The translations under genes were made by a program, and so were the position numbers. From assembly GCA_034406715.1 (NCBI GenBank), contig CP137870.1, positions 1,240,001 to 1,304,000 of the forward strand: 64,000 bases of DNA, given 5' to 3'. Origin of the DNA: Rhodotorula mucilaginosa (taxonomy: Eukaryota; Basidiomycota; Microbotryomycetes; Sporidiobolales; Sporidiobolaceae). Positions 45,833-55,926 of this stretch are shown in pieces. How positions within the stretch are numbered: the first letter of the stretch is position 1; each line of letters starts with the position of its first letter. The notes under the pieces were generated by a model. That model was not told the DNA's origin and did not search any database. It saw only the letters and a list, made by a program, of their open reading frames with translations.

Positions 45833-48800
45833 TCAAGCACCGAGAACAGCAAATTCGGCAACCGTACCACCGTAGTCGTCGGTTCCGTACGAGCCAGAGA
45901 TGGTCAGGCTGACGTAGCGAGCCGAGACAGTCCCTTGCGGCACGCTAGCGTCGGTCAGGTTCCCGAGCGGAATTGCCACCATGTTGGCTCTCACGGCATC
46001 GTACGGCGCCGACAGGGTCACGTTGCCGTCGACGATAGCCGAAGCACTCTGCATCGAGCCCGCCGAGCTGGACGAGTTGGAGACCGAGACCGAGTAGGTG
46101 CGGGGAGGGACTGATGGAAGAACAACGGGTCAGTCGCTGGCGGTCTGGTCCCCCCGCCAGTCCGAGCAACACGTACCTGAGCCCCAGTTGATGTGGAAGC
46201 CCTTGATCTTTTGCACCTCGCCGAGGTCGACTGTCAGCGTCGCGGGCGAAGGATTGATCGGCTGCCAAGTGGTCTGTGCTCGCGAAGAAATCAGGTCAGT
46301 CCACCATCGGGAGAAGGATGAGAGCGTTGCTCACAGCGTTGGCGCCGTCAATGGCGGAGAGCGCAAACTCTCCCGGAACGATGGGCGAGTCTTCGATGCC
46401 AAACTTGGTGTCGTTCGACATGACAGTCTTGCATTGAGCGATGTTGCCGTCGACCAGAGAGCCCGAGACCATGCGGGTGGGAACGGTCAAGGTACCGCCG
46501 ACCGCGATTGAGCTGCAAGAAAGCCACAACAACGATCAGCACTCGAGCACGCAAAGATGGCAACTTAAGTAAAGCCACTCACTGCGAGCCTGCCTTGGCG
46601 TTTCCGGGCGCGATCTGGACCGTCACGTTCTCGCCGCCGCCACTCTTGCGCGTAATGGTTGTCTGCTTCGCCGCGACGTTGATGTCGAACGAGCTTGCGC
46701 CCCACTTGAATCCGTTGATGGTGTAGTTGGTCAACTGCGGCGGCAAGTTCGGGTCGAGGTACAGGTAGTCGAGGTGCGAGCGGTATCCGGTGTAGCCGTG
46801 GGTCAAGGTCTGGAGGTAGCCCTGTTAAGACGTACGTGCGTCAGCGAGGCAACCTTTTCGGTCAGAAGAGAAGAAAGGGCACGCACGCCGTGTCCGGTCA
46901 AGAACGTGTAAGCCGGATTGGTTCCGCTGTTCGTCGCCGGGTTGTCGTTTGTCTGCTCCGAGAACTGGTAGAACGGAGCTCGGGCATACGGCTGCGAAGC
47001 TTGGAGGAGGTAGCTCCAGCTCGCGCAACCGACAGGCGAGACGCTCGCGGCGATGATCCTGCGCACCCGGAGAAACGTAAGGATTCGGTCCGAAAAAATG
47101 AGGGACGAGGAGCACAGGGAACGCACGAAAAGATAGAGTACGTCATTCCGGGACCGTTCGGAGACGTGGCGAGCGAGTAAAAGTCCAAGTTGGCGAGCGA
47201 CTGCGTCGACGAGTTCAGGTAGCCGTACGGGTACGTGAGCAGGACGACGTCGGCCTGCTTGACCGGAGTCGTGCCATTAAAGCCCTCTGTGTATGGTGCT
47301 CTCAGGTGAGTTCGCTAGCCGATAAAGAGACGGAAACAAGGTCAAGAGACTGACCAAACTCGAGCAGAATGCCGCTTTGCGCCTTCAGGATCGTGATGTC
47401 TTGCTGGATCTTGGACCAGTTGCCGGGCGTCTCCTTGCCGAGGACGGAACCGAGCTGCTTGGCTTGCTCCAGTGTGACGGTAAGAGCGCCGTTGACTGCG
47501 ATGGGCAACTTCCGTCAGCGCTCTGAGGAGGGTGAATCAGGCGCAGAAACGAAACGCACTCATCGCCGAGTTGTTCTTGTGGTTGCTGCAGATGCGAGGC
47601 ACCGTCAGTTTCGGAGAACGCAGACTCCGAAGCGGAAAATGACCCACCTGTACTCGTCCGGACTCGTCTCATTCAGGGTCGAGTACATTCCCGAGGTCTG
47701 GTTGTAGGTAACGAACGACGCAAACATGTCGGCGACGTTGCGCACGAGCGGGTAGCCCTTCTCTTCGAGCCACGTCTCGTTCTTGGTCGAGGCATAGTAC
47801 TGCCACGCCGCGAGCGCAATGTCCGAGTTGAGGTGGTATTCGCTGCGAGGCAAGTGGGCTGTCCGTCAGCTTGTCGCTCTTGCGATCTTTTCCTGCAAGA
47901 GCTTACTAATCGTAGCACTGCAGAGACCTCTTAGCGTCAGTTTGACCCTTGTGGAGTCCAAGATGCGAAATTACATACCGGTCCAACACCAGTGCAGTTG
48001 CCGAAGCGAGCGCCGGTCCACGGGTACAGCGCGCCGCTCAAGTTGTACTGGGCGGCATTGACCTTGGCGGCGCCGAGCTGACGGTATCGGAAGTCGACAA
48101 TGCTCTGCGATCGCATCACAAGGCGTAAGCATGGCTCGGGAAAAGGTGATCAGCTACCGAAAAGCTCACCTCGGCGTAGTCGGGCCACATCGCCAACAGC
48201 GACGGGAACATCCAGGTGTCGGCGTCCCAGAAGATCTGCGTAAGAGAGGCGCCGTCAGCTGCGGCATGGCAAGCGCGTTGTAGACCCTCCCGTGTTGCGC
48301 ACCTGTCCCGCGTACGAGTCCGAAGTGAGTCCTGCGGGCGCGATCGAGTTGTCGCCGAGTCCGTACGACTCGGTGCCGTTCCGGACCTGAGAGGAGATCG
48401 TCCGTCAGCATCGACTTCCTCCAAAGGCAAACGAGAGCAATCTCACATTGGTGATGAGGTGAAACATGCTCGCGCGCGTCGCGATCTGCAGCTCGGTGTG
48501 CTCCTCGCCGGGAATGACAATGTCGGCGTCGTCCCAGACTTTGGCCCAAGCAGCCTGGTGCGACTTGACGAGCGCGTCCCATCCCGTCGAGTTGGCGTTC
48601 TGCGCCGACTTGAGCGCGGTCGACAGCTCGACGCCGCGGTAGGCGTCCGACGAGACGATGCCGACGTACTTGACCATGTCGATCTTGCCGTCGGCGGGGA
48701 CGCGCATCGGACGGTAGCACTGACTCGCAGTCGACGCGTTCGAGCTCAGAGCGCCGTTCTGAGCGCAGTTGGCGCCCGAGTCGATCGACCAGCCGTTCGT

Positions 48801-49855
48801 CGACGACCACGAGTCGAAGAGGGAGACTTCATAAGCCGTGACGTTCGAGATGCCGTTCGGACGGACTGCCGAGTGGATCGTGTGTGTCGTGTTCGGCACG
48901 GGTCCCTGAGAGACGGGGTCCGTTCGCCACGCTCCGCGGCCCTGCAATTGAGAGAGCATCGTCAGGCCCAAAAAAGGATCAGACATGAAAGAAAACGAAG
49001 GAGGAATAGAGCTCACGTCGAGGACATCGGTAAACGCGACCTGAGTCTGGTTCGTGAGGCCGCTGACGGAGAGGTAGACCGCTCCGAGGGTAGGGATGAC
49101 CTTGTGAGCCAAAACAGTGTAGGAGAGCGTGATATTGGTCGACGAGTTTGAGCCGTTGCCGCCGCCCGGGGTCCAGTCGTACTTCGTCTGGACCATTCCG
49201 TCCTGGACCGACATGGACTGAGACCAGTTGGAGATCTCGGACGCGTCGGTCGTCTGCGAAAAGGTCTGGTTGTTGACCGTGACGAGAATGGTCGACCAGG
49301 TCGGCAAAGTCGAAATCGGCTGCTGGCCTCCCGTTTGTTCCTGTTTGAGCATCGGTCAGCTCGGGTTCGTTGCATACAAAGTACGCAGAGTGTACAAAGT
49401 TGGTTCCGGCAGTCTCCGGTCTGCCGAAAGTTGCGAAAGGATCAACATGAGAAGGCGTTGCAAGGCGCGCGACGGCGAGAGAAAAACGCACTGCTGGTCA
49501 TAGAACCCGGCGACCATCGCCGCCGTCTGACGGGGCGTGAACAATGGCCATCCTTGCGTGTTGAGACGCTCGCCCGTCGGGATCGATTCCAAATAGCCAA
49601 AGCCCTCTGCGAGCAGGGGCTTGATCAGACCGGCGCAAAATCGCGAGAACGAAAAGAGATCGGTCCGGGCTGACCTGCTGGCAAGCGTTGACCGATGTAG
49701 CCGTTCGCGACGTAGGGCTGGTCCTCCCACGCTGTACGGTTCAAGCGAGTCGATTTCAGGGTCCAGTCGGAGGGCTGCCAAGCCGCGACGAAAGAGTGGC
49801 TCGCAGCGAGAACCGCGAGCAAGGTCGCGGTGCCCTGCCGATTGGTAGAGCGCAT
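45833..49855 (-). CDS. ATH1: Secreted acid trehalase, glycoside hydrolase family 65
   Basis: Hydrolyses extracellular or vacuolar trehalose to glucose. 963 aa in seventeen exons, first 49855-49675 and last 46110-45833, including exons of 11 nt (47917-47907) and 26 nt (47585-47560). A signal peptide (RQGTATLLAVLAASHSFVAA) is followed by YVANGYIGQRLPAEGFGYLE and GWPLFTPRQTAAMVAGFYDQ. The catalytic (alpha/alpha)6 region shows GQIFWDADTWMFPSLLAMWP, YPWTGARFGNCTG, YEYHLNSDIALAAWQYY and ETSPDEYSNHKNNSAM (DEY carries the likely general acid). A C-terminal beta domain reads LGEVQKIKGFHINWGS, like discoidin/F5-8C folds of Ath1. Many N-x-S/T sites fit secretion. The exon 2/3 junction is the one weak point: only a GTTTTT donor (49487) keeps frame with the clear acceptor at 49341, while the better GTGCGT donor is one phase off. 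Confidence 0.93.
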
Positions 49856-50413
49856 GCTAGCTGGTATCGTGCGCCGTCGAGTTCTGAGCGGCGGAGCAAG
49901 CAGCGGTCGCAAGAAGCGAGGCGGGGAAAGCGAAAGAGGTGGTCACCAGAAATAAAAAGAGCGAGAATCCAGGAGTTCTTCGCGAGGAACGACGTGGGCG
50001 AGGTGGGGAGTCTCCGAGAAGCGTGTTTCAGCCGTCGAAAGAGCTCCAAATCGTTTCTAGAAAGGGCTTAAGTGAGCGTGCGCATGATCGCTGGAGCCAG
50101 CGCGTGGAGGAGAAGATCAGCTCGGTGCACTCGGCCGAGAACAGAAGTCGGTGTCGTCATTCTTTGCGGAAACAGCGTGGTCCACGCCCGACTCGTAAGA
50201 TGCATACGCTAACGGTGGAATTTCGGAGCTGCGCAGGTGGACCATGGTCGAGGATGGCGAAGCGGGTCACTGCGCGAGCGAGCCGGCGCCGCGTGCCTGA
50301 ATACTATTCGGATCAGTACAATTTGTAATCGGTCAATTTGTAATTCAGGAAGGTGAGGCGGTGCATGACAAGCTGCTCTCTGAGACCAATAAGCGACACT
50401 AGTACTATAAGCG
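49856..50413. promoter_or_regulatory. Divergent intergenic region ATH1 / CARNMT1
   Basis: About 560 nt between divergent starts. It contains an AT-rich stretch at about 50305-50345 with a doubled motif (AATTTGTAAT and TCAATTTGTAATTC). No gene is seen. Confidence 0.45.
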
Positions 50414-52097
50414 ATGCAGGATGGGGATCCGACAGCACGGCCTCGACTCCCGAAGCGACCGCCTGAGCACACGCTGTTCGCCTTTGTCGTGACGACCGCC
50501 TTGTTCCTCGTCGTCTCGTATCTGGTCTTGTCGCCGCCGACTCGACTGCTGAGGCGTCTGCACCGTGCCCTGACGAGACCAGTCACTGCGATCCTCGGAC
50601 GAGTGCCCGTACCCTCCGGTCTGCAAACTCCGGCCGACTTGGTCATCGCCGCGCGCTCGTTCAGCCATTACCCGACCGCGCAGCAACACTGGCTCGCGAG
50701 GAAATGGCTCGCGTACAACCGCTTACCGGCGAGGCAGCGTCGATTCGGAGACATGCTCGGCTGGTCCGAAAAGCTCAAGCAAGCGGAGGAGGCAGTCGAA
50801 CTCAACTCGGTCGTGACGGATGAACTCGCGGCGCTCGCGTTCGATCAGGCGAGGAGACAAGGCGTACCCATCGGACTCCGCAGTCGCTTCTGGCGCGAAG
50901 ACGGTCGGGTCGTAGAGGTGTGCTCGCGTTCGCACCGTCAAGAAGCAGCTAAGGAGGCTGATGCGACCTGCAATCCCACGCTTTTTCTTTTCTCCCGCAG
51001 ACTCTCAAGCACTTTGTCCGAGATTGGAGCCACGCCGGAAAGGCGGAGCGCGACGTGCTCTTCCCGCCCATCCTGGATGCCTTACGAAGCGAGTTTAGCG
51101 ACGAGACCGCGCGGCGAGAACGGAAAGTTCTGCTGCCCGGCTGCGGACTCGCTCGGCTTGCGTACGAAATCTCGCTGCAAGGTGAGTGCACCTGACGACC
51201 CAAACTTGGGACTCAAGCTCACACGACCTCTCGCCAGGTTTCGAAACCGAAGCGAACGACTGTAAGGCTCTCGTTCGTCATCCGGGAAATGAACCGAATC
51301 CGCTCACGCGCAACCAACACCCGCAGACTCTCACTGTATGAACCTCGGCATCTCCCTCATCTTTCAGCACGCCCGAATCGCGAATCAATACGAGATTGCA
51401 CCTTATCTGCATTCCTTCTCGCACCACCGCTCGTCCGAGAAGATGCTCAGGACGGTATCGTTCCCGGATGTTGTCCCCGATCGCGACGCGACCTTGACCT
51501 TTACGCCGGGCGACTTTCTCGAGCTGTACCGCGCGCGCGCAACGCACGACGCTGTCGTTACGCTGTTTTTCATAGACACGGTATTGACACACTTTCTTTC
51601 CTTCCCCAGCGAATCCCTGGGATTGACCGCCTGCGTGTTCCTGCAGGCTTCAAATATTGTCTCGTATCTCGAGACCCTCTACGGCTTACTCAAGCCGGGC
51701 GGCGTCTGGATCAACCTGGGCCCGCTGCTTTGGTACGGCAACCCCGCGATGGAACTCCCGTGAGTTTCCTTTTTCTCGATGCTTCCTCGCGACGACGCTA
51801 ATTCGTCCGCTGCGTCCGCTCAGTCTCAAAGACGTGTTGCACCTTGCGCAACTAGTCGGCTTCAAGATTGAGAGACAGAGCGAGATCAAGGCGGCGCGGT
51901 ACACGGCGGATGAAGAGGGTAAAGTGGTCCCTCCTTTTGTGCCCTTTCTCTCCACGTGCTGACAGATACCCTCGGCTCAATAGGCATGTATACGTGAGGC
52001 ACCATCTGCTTGTACAAGACTATATTCTGACATCCACGCTCCCCACAGGTTCGCATACGATTGTGCGTTTTGGGTCGCGCGGAAACCACCGGCCTAG
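50414..52097 (+). CDS. CARNMT1: Carnosine N-methyltransferase family protein (N2227 domain)
   Basis: 409 aa; exons 50414-50917, 51001-51181, 51238-51261, 51327-51580, 51647-51759, 51824-51918, 51984-51993, 52049-52097. Exons of 24 and 10 nt are needed to keep frame. An N-terminal hydrophobic segment (TLFAFVVTTALFLVVSYLVL) suggests a membrane anchor absent from human CARNMT1. The catalytic part has LKHFVRDWSHAGKAERDVLF, the SAM-binding motif KVLLPGCGLARLAYEIS, GFETEANDYSHCMNLGISLI, LKPGGVWINLGPLLWYG and the ending YDCAFWVARKPPA, matching the N2227 family (yeast YNL092W). The human enzyme methylates carnosine and certain protein histidines; the fungal substrate is not known. Confidence 0.9.
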
Positions 52098-52431
52098 CGG
52101 ATTCGTCGCAATAGTTCCTTTCGTGTCAGCGTTTCGCTCTCACCGCATTCTAGCCTTGCATTGATGCTCGCCTACATAGACTGCGTCGAGCTCTTCCGGT
52201 GGCGCTCTTCGCGCGCATGGATCTTCCCCAGCATGCGCGAACGCGCGTTTTGTGTTATCCCGTCCGCCTCGTTCGTGTCCGCGGACAAGCCGACGACCGC
52301 TGCCCGAGCTTCGGGGCCCTTTGTTCCAAGCTTCTTGAACTCTCACCTCGCTCTACTGCCCTTGCGTGCACCCCTTCAGCCGTTCTCGACGGTACCCAGG
52401 CCAGGAAGCACACTCTGCCTCCCTTGTTGCT
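52098..52431. promoter_or_regulatory. Upstream region of orphan gene C
   Basis: 334 nt. It contains TCCGCGGA at 52278-52285 within a 16-nt block (TCCGCGGACAAGCCGA) that recurs upstream of gene D. A plus-strand frame spanning the block is open for about 100 codons but has no recognisable content. Confidence 0.4.
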
Positions 52432-53716
52432 ATGGGGCGATCGGAGCGGAAGTGCGGACCTTCGCAAACGCCACTCGATAAAGTCTTAACCGAGTCCGAT
52501 TTGCCGGCGTTCGCAGTGATACCGTCCCCGCCTCGTCCGTTCGAGGCATTTGTCGAGATGAGGGAATCGCTCGCCCGTCGAGTGCGGCGCCTGCGCGTTT
52601 CAGCTCTATACTCAGGGTATGACGGTGGGGAAGGCCAAAAGCTGGGAGAGGGCAGTGATCTGCTGAGCAGCGTGATTGAGAAGATGGGGGAAAGCATCAA
52701 GGACAAGACCGGGTGGCGAAAGCTCGATGCGATAGACATTTTCAGTCCGACTTCGATTGACCCCGAGATCCTCACTTTCCAAGAGTCACTTCTCAAAGCT
52801 TGTCAGCGAGCTGGGGAAGAGGCTGATCTTCTGGAGGAAGAGCCGTCTGCTTATCCCATTTCCAACCTGGTAAGTCCGTTGCCCTGCCGTGTATTCTGAG
52901 AAACATGCTGACTAGTCCCACACACAGAAGCTGGCAGCTCTTGCTGCGGCCCGCGTCCTTGTGAGTCTACTGATGCAAACCTATAGAGGCAAGACGCTGC
53001 CAATGTCCAGTCCCGGGGCCATGACAAACTCCTTGGCCTCCCGACTCTGATGCAGACCAACTTTCGGCGAGTTTCCTTGAGGGCGGGACACCTGCCAACG
53101 TTATGTGTAATGGAGCGCGGGGTAAGTCTATCCGCAAATGGCTGTAATACTTGGCTTGGCTTACCAGCTCAGGAATATTGCACAGGAGGCAATGCCAAAG
53201 GACAGCGAGCAGGAGTTTTCGCGCGCTATCTCTGACCTTTGCTTTTACGCGAAGAAGAGTGACTGCCCCGAAGAGGACATTGATCAACTGGAGCAAATCA
53301 AAAGCACCATGTTATGGGGCGTCTGGGAGTCCTTAGCTGACGCGACCAGTACCAAGGGAAAGACCAGAGTGTGCTATCAGCAAATTCTCCTAGACCAAGC
53401 TTTGCGTTATCGGACCATTGCCACATACCGATTCCTCCGACAGCAAAAGTCTCCTCTATACCTGGTGAGCATCTGCTGACACCAGCTGAATTCCTTGCCT
53501 CCTGCTGACATGATCGTGCAATTTGTGCCACAGCACAAGAGGGTGGCACACCTAGTGCAGCTCTTTGCAAGTCCTTCCAGTCTCTTCCTGACTACTGTCC
53601 TTAACAAGCTCTACACCAACAGAGAGATGCTTTGGCTGCAAAACGAGCTATTGTGCAGCAGCAAAACAAGGTCATGCATTATGGTCAGGTGCGGAATGTC
53701 TGATCTTGCTGGCTGA
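52432..53716 (+). CDS. Orphan helical protein C (family A-D)
   Basis: Unknown function. Exons 52432-52869, 52928-52960, 52987-53121, 53168-53464, 53534-53716, 361 aa, all introns phase 0; exon 2 is 33 nt. Predicted mostly helical and soluble. Landmarks: LLSSVIEKMGESIKDKTGWR and ILTFQESLLKACQRAGEEAD (exon 1), KLAALAAARVL (exon 2), LLGLPTLMQTNFRRVSLRAG (exon 3), and AISDLCFYAKKSDCPEEDID with YQQILLDQALRYRTIATYRF (exon 4). The same order of blocks is found in tandem neighbour D and, more faintly, in A and B (for example LLGLPTLMQTNF against LLAGLPAWISTDF in B). The last exon is the least certain. Confidence 0.7.
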
Positions 53717-54320
53717 ATCTTCTTCTTGCTTTTTCCCGCTTTAGGCTCGCATCACTAGACATGCCACCTGTCTTGGGACTTTGGACAACGAGAGGTACAA
53801 GAGAACCCAAGCCACTCTTTATGAGCCAATGGCTCGCATGTAGATCTGACTTCTTTGCCCCACAAGAAGCACATTGGACATGTACTTCCAACCTCTCGTA
53901 ACATGTACAAGTCTACACGTTTGTTTGGAGGCAGCAGGGTGTTAAAGGGCCACTTCAAAAGCCTCTCTGTATGCTAAGGGCAGACAGTCATAGACTGATT
54001 TGGCCTCCCTCACAGGCTCACGAGCTCGGACACACCACTTCTGCCCCGCGTCCCGAGCTTGACAACGCCAGCTGCAACGCAACCTCCCGTGCTGTCTTTG
54101 TACCTGTAGCCCACCTGTGAGCAGAAAAGGATGCTAGTGCGCGCAACTCCGCCTGCCAACAGGGTGAAGCTGACGGGGACGCACGCTCCTCCGCGGACAA
54201 GCCGAGCAAAAATCCGCGCAAGCTCACCCTCTCGCCGCCCTCTCGCCTTCTTCTCTTTGGTTCTCCAGGCATAGCACTTGCACCATCCTTGTGCATCAGC
54301 GCCAATTGAGGCCCCGAGCT
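53717..54320. promoter_or_regulatory. Region between orphan genes C and D
   Basis: About 600 nt. It contains a 9-nt inverted repeat (ACGAGAGGT at about 53789, ACCTCTCGT at about 53892) with about 95 nt between the arms, and the block TCCGCGGACAAGCCGA at 54190-54205, identical to the one upstream of C and 116 nt before the gene D start. No further gene is supported. Confidence 0.4.
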
Positions 54321-55529
54321 ATGCTTTCCTCAAACACCGCAGCCGGCGAACAGGACGCGGTGGCGCCGCACCTGGCTCACCTCATCGACGCGGCAGCGCA
54401 CCCCGAAGCGGAGTCACCCTCCGGTATCACGGACTCGCGGATACCTCCCAGTATCACGGACTCGCTGATACCGTCCGGTGACCACCCGTATTACAAGCTA
54501 ACCGAGCGGACGACAGCGCTGAGGCACCAATCGGAAAGCTTGCTTCAAGATGTCGGACCCAGATACTATGTCTCTCACGTGGCCGGCTCTGAGATTGAGC
54601 AATTACTAAAAGACATCGCCAAGCACATTCGAAACAGAAAGGCATGTATAAAGTTCGGGATGGTTGACCCCTTCCCTCAGTCTCTCAAAGACCGCAAAAT
54701 CCGCACTTTCCAAGATGGCCTGCTCAGGGTCTGCGATGAGATGTCACAGGAAGCGGAGCGCATACAAGCAGGACAGGTCAGAGACAGCGAGAAGATTGTA
54801 AGACCTCCAAACTGCGATTGCGCTGCACTGCGCCATGACTCTGACCAGCTCGGTGCACAACAGTCGGCGTTGTACAGGTTGGGTGCATCTCTATTTGTAA
54901 AGACTCTTCCCTGATACAAATGTCGCGCTCGGGCTGCTAGCTGCCTCCCGTGGCTGACCGCTGCATGTGCCGCGCAGGAAGATCACAGCCAAGTTGCCTA
55001 CAATCGTCGAAAAATTCCTTTTCTGCGTCCGATGCGCAGGGATGTTCGTGGGAGATGCCATGGGTCTGGACTACTGTGTGCTCAATTCCTAACCGACTCC
55101 TCTACTATGCAGGAACTGGAACCGCCTCACCAGCGTCAACTTCTCACCGAAGCCTTGAAAGACCTCGTGGTCATTGCGCAGGAGACCCAATGTCCCCCGG
55201 AAACCGTCAGGCGTTTGGAAATGCTCCATAAGTGCATCATGTTTGATACCATCGAAGGTCTACGAGGCAAATGCCCTTTCGGAGGCGGCCATGCGTCGTA
55301 CCTCCGAGTCTTGCTGAGCATGGCTTTGCTCACCCGGAGCACCGTGCTCGCGTTGTCCATCAACGACAAAGACAAAGGGAGGATACCGGACGCCCTGGTG
55401 AGCCGGCCAGGTCGGACGCGTCACAGCGGCAGCTGAGAATTCTTCTGTCATGCAGGAGGAGATGGTGGAGTATTTTGACGAGGTCACTGTGCGTATTTGC
55501 TGTTCTTCCAGAAGCGAACTTGGTGCTGA
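54321..55529 (+). CDS. Orphan helical protein D (family A-D)
   Basis: Tandem paralogue of C, function unknown. Exons 54321-54797, 54864-54896, 54978-55043, 55113-55397, 55456-55488, 55512-55529, about 303 aa, phase-0 introns; exon 2 is 33 nt exactly as in C. Matching blocks: IEQLLKDIAKHIRNRKACIK, RTFQDGLLRVCDEMSQEAER, ALKDLVVIAQETQCPPETVR, and YLRVLLSMALLTRSTVLALS. Intron 3 needs a GTTCGT donor. The N-terminal region contains an in-frame repeat encoding GITDSRIPPSITDSLIPSG, from two 22-nt copies at 54424-54445 and 54451-54472 that differ at one base, each with inverted GTATC/GATAC ends. The 3' end after exon 4 is uncertain. Confidence 0.6.
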
Positions 55530-55926
55530 TGGATTTTAATGACCAAGACCGAAGCACACGAGGTGTATATAGGGGAGACAAGGCCAACTCAAGTAGATAC
55601 AGGTACCCTCGGCTCGGACTTGGAGACTGCAATCGACTGATTCCCCGCCTGTCCATCTCCCTCGCAGTGGAACATGGGACACACGACCTCTTCTTCTCAC
55701 CGCTACGCTTCCAGCGACATCGCAGCCGCGCGTATGGCTTTCGTACCCCTAGCCCGCGTCTAGAAACCACCGTCATGCCCAAGTTTGAAGAGTGTCTCCC
55801 GGCCATGCTTGACAATGACCAAAAAATTGTGCACATGCTAGTATCACAGCGGTGGCATCTACTACGAGAGCCTTTTATCATGCAAGGAGCAAGTGAGAAA
55901 GGATACATGAAAAGAGCAACTTGCCA
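55530..55926. terminator. Convergent 3' region between orphan D and the alpha-arrestin gene
   Basis: About 400 nt. A plus-strand frame stays open across it but has no support; it could be an alternative last exon of D. Otherwise it should hold two polyadenylation regions. Confidence 0.35.

Noticed and set aside
53789-53900. Nine-base inverted repeat (ACGAGAGGT / ACCTCTCGT) as a possible small transposon remnant
   Set aside because: No target-site duplication, no terminal position and no coding content; too short to support.
55531-55926. Plus-strand open frame continuing past gene D
   Set aside because: Cannot be joined in phase to gene D with the visible splice sites; no similarity to the end of C.
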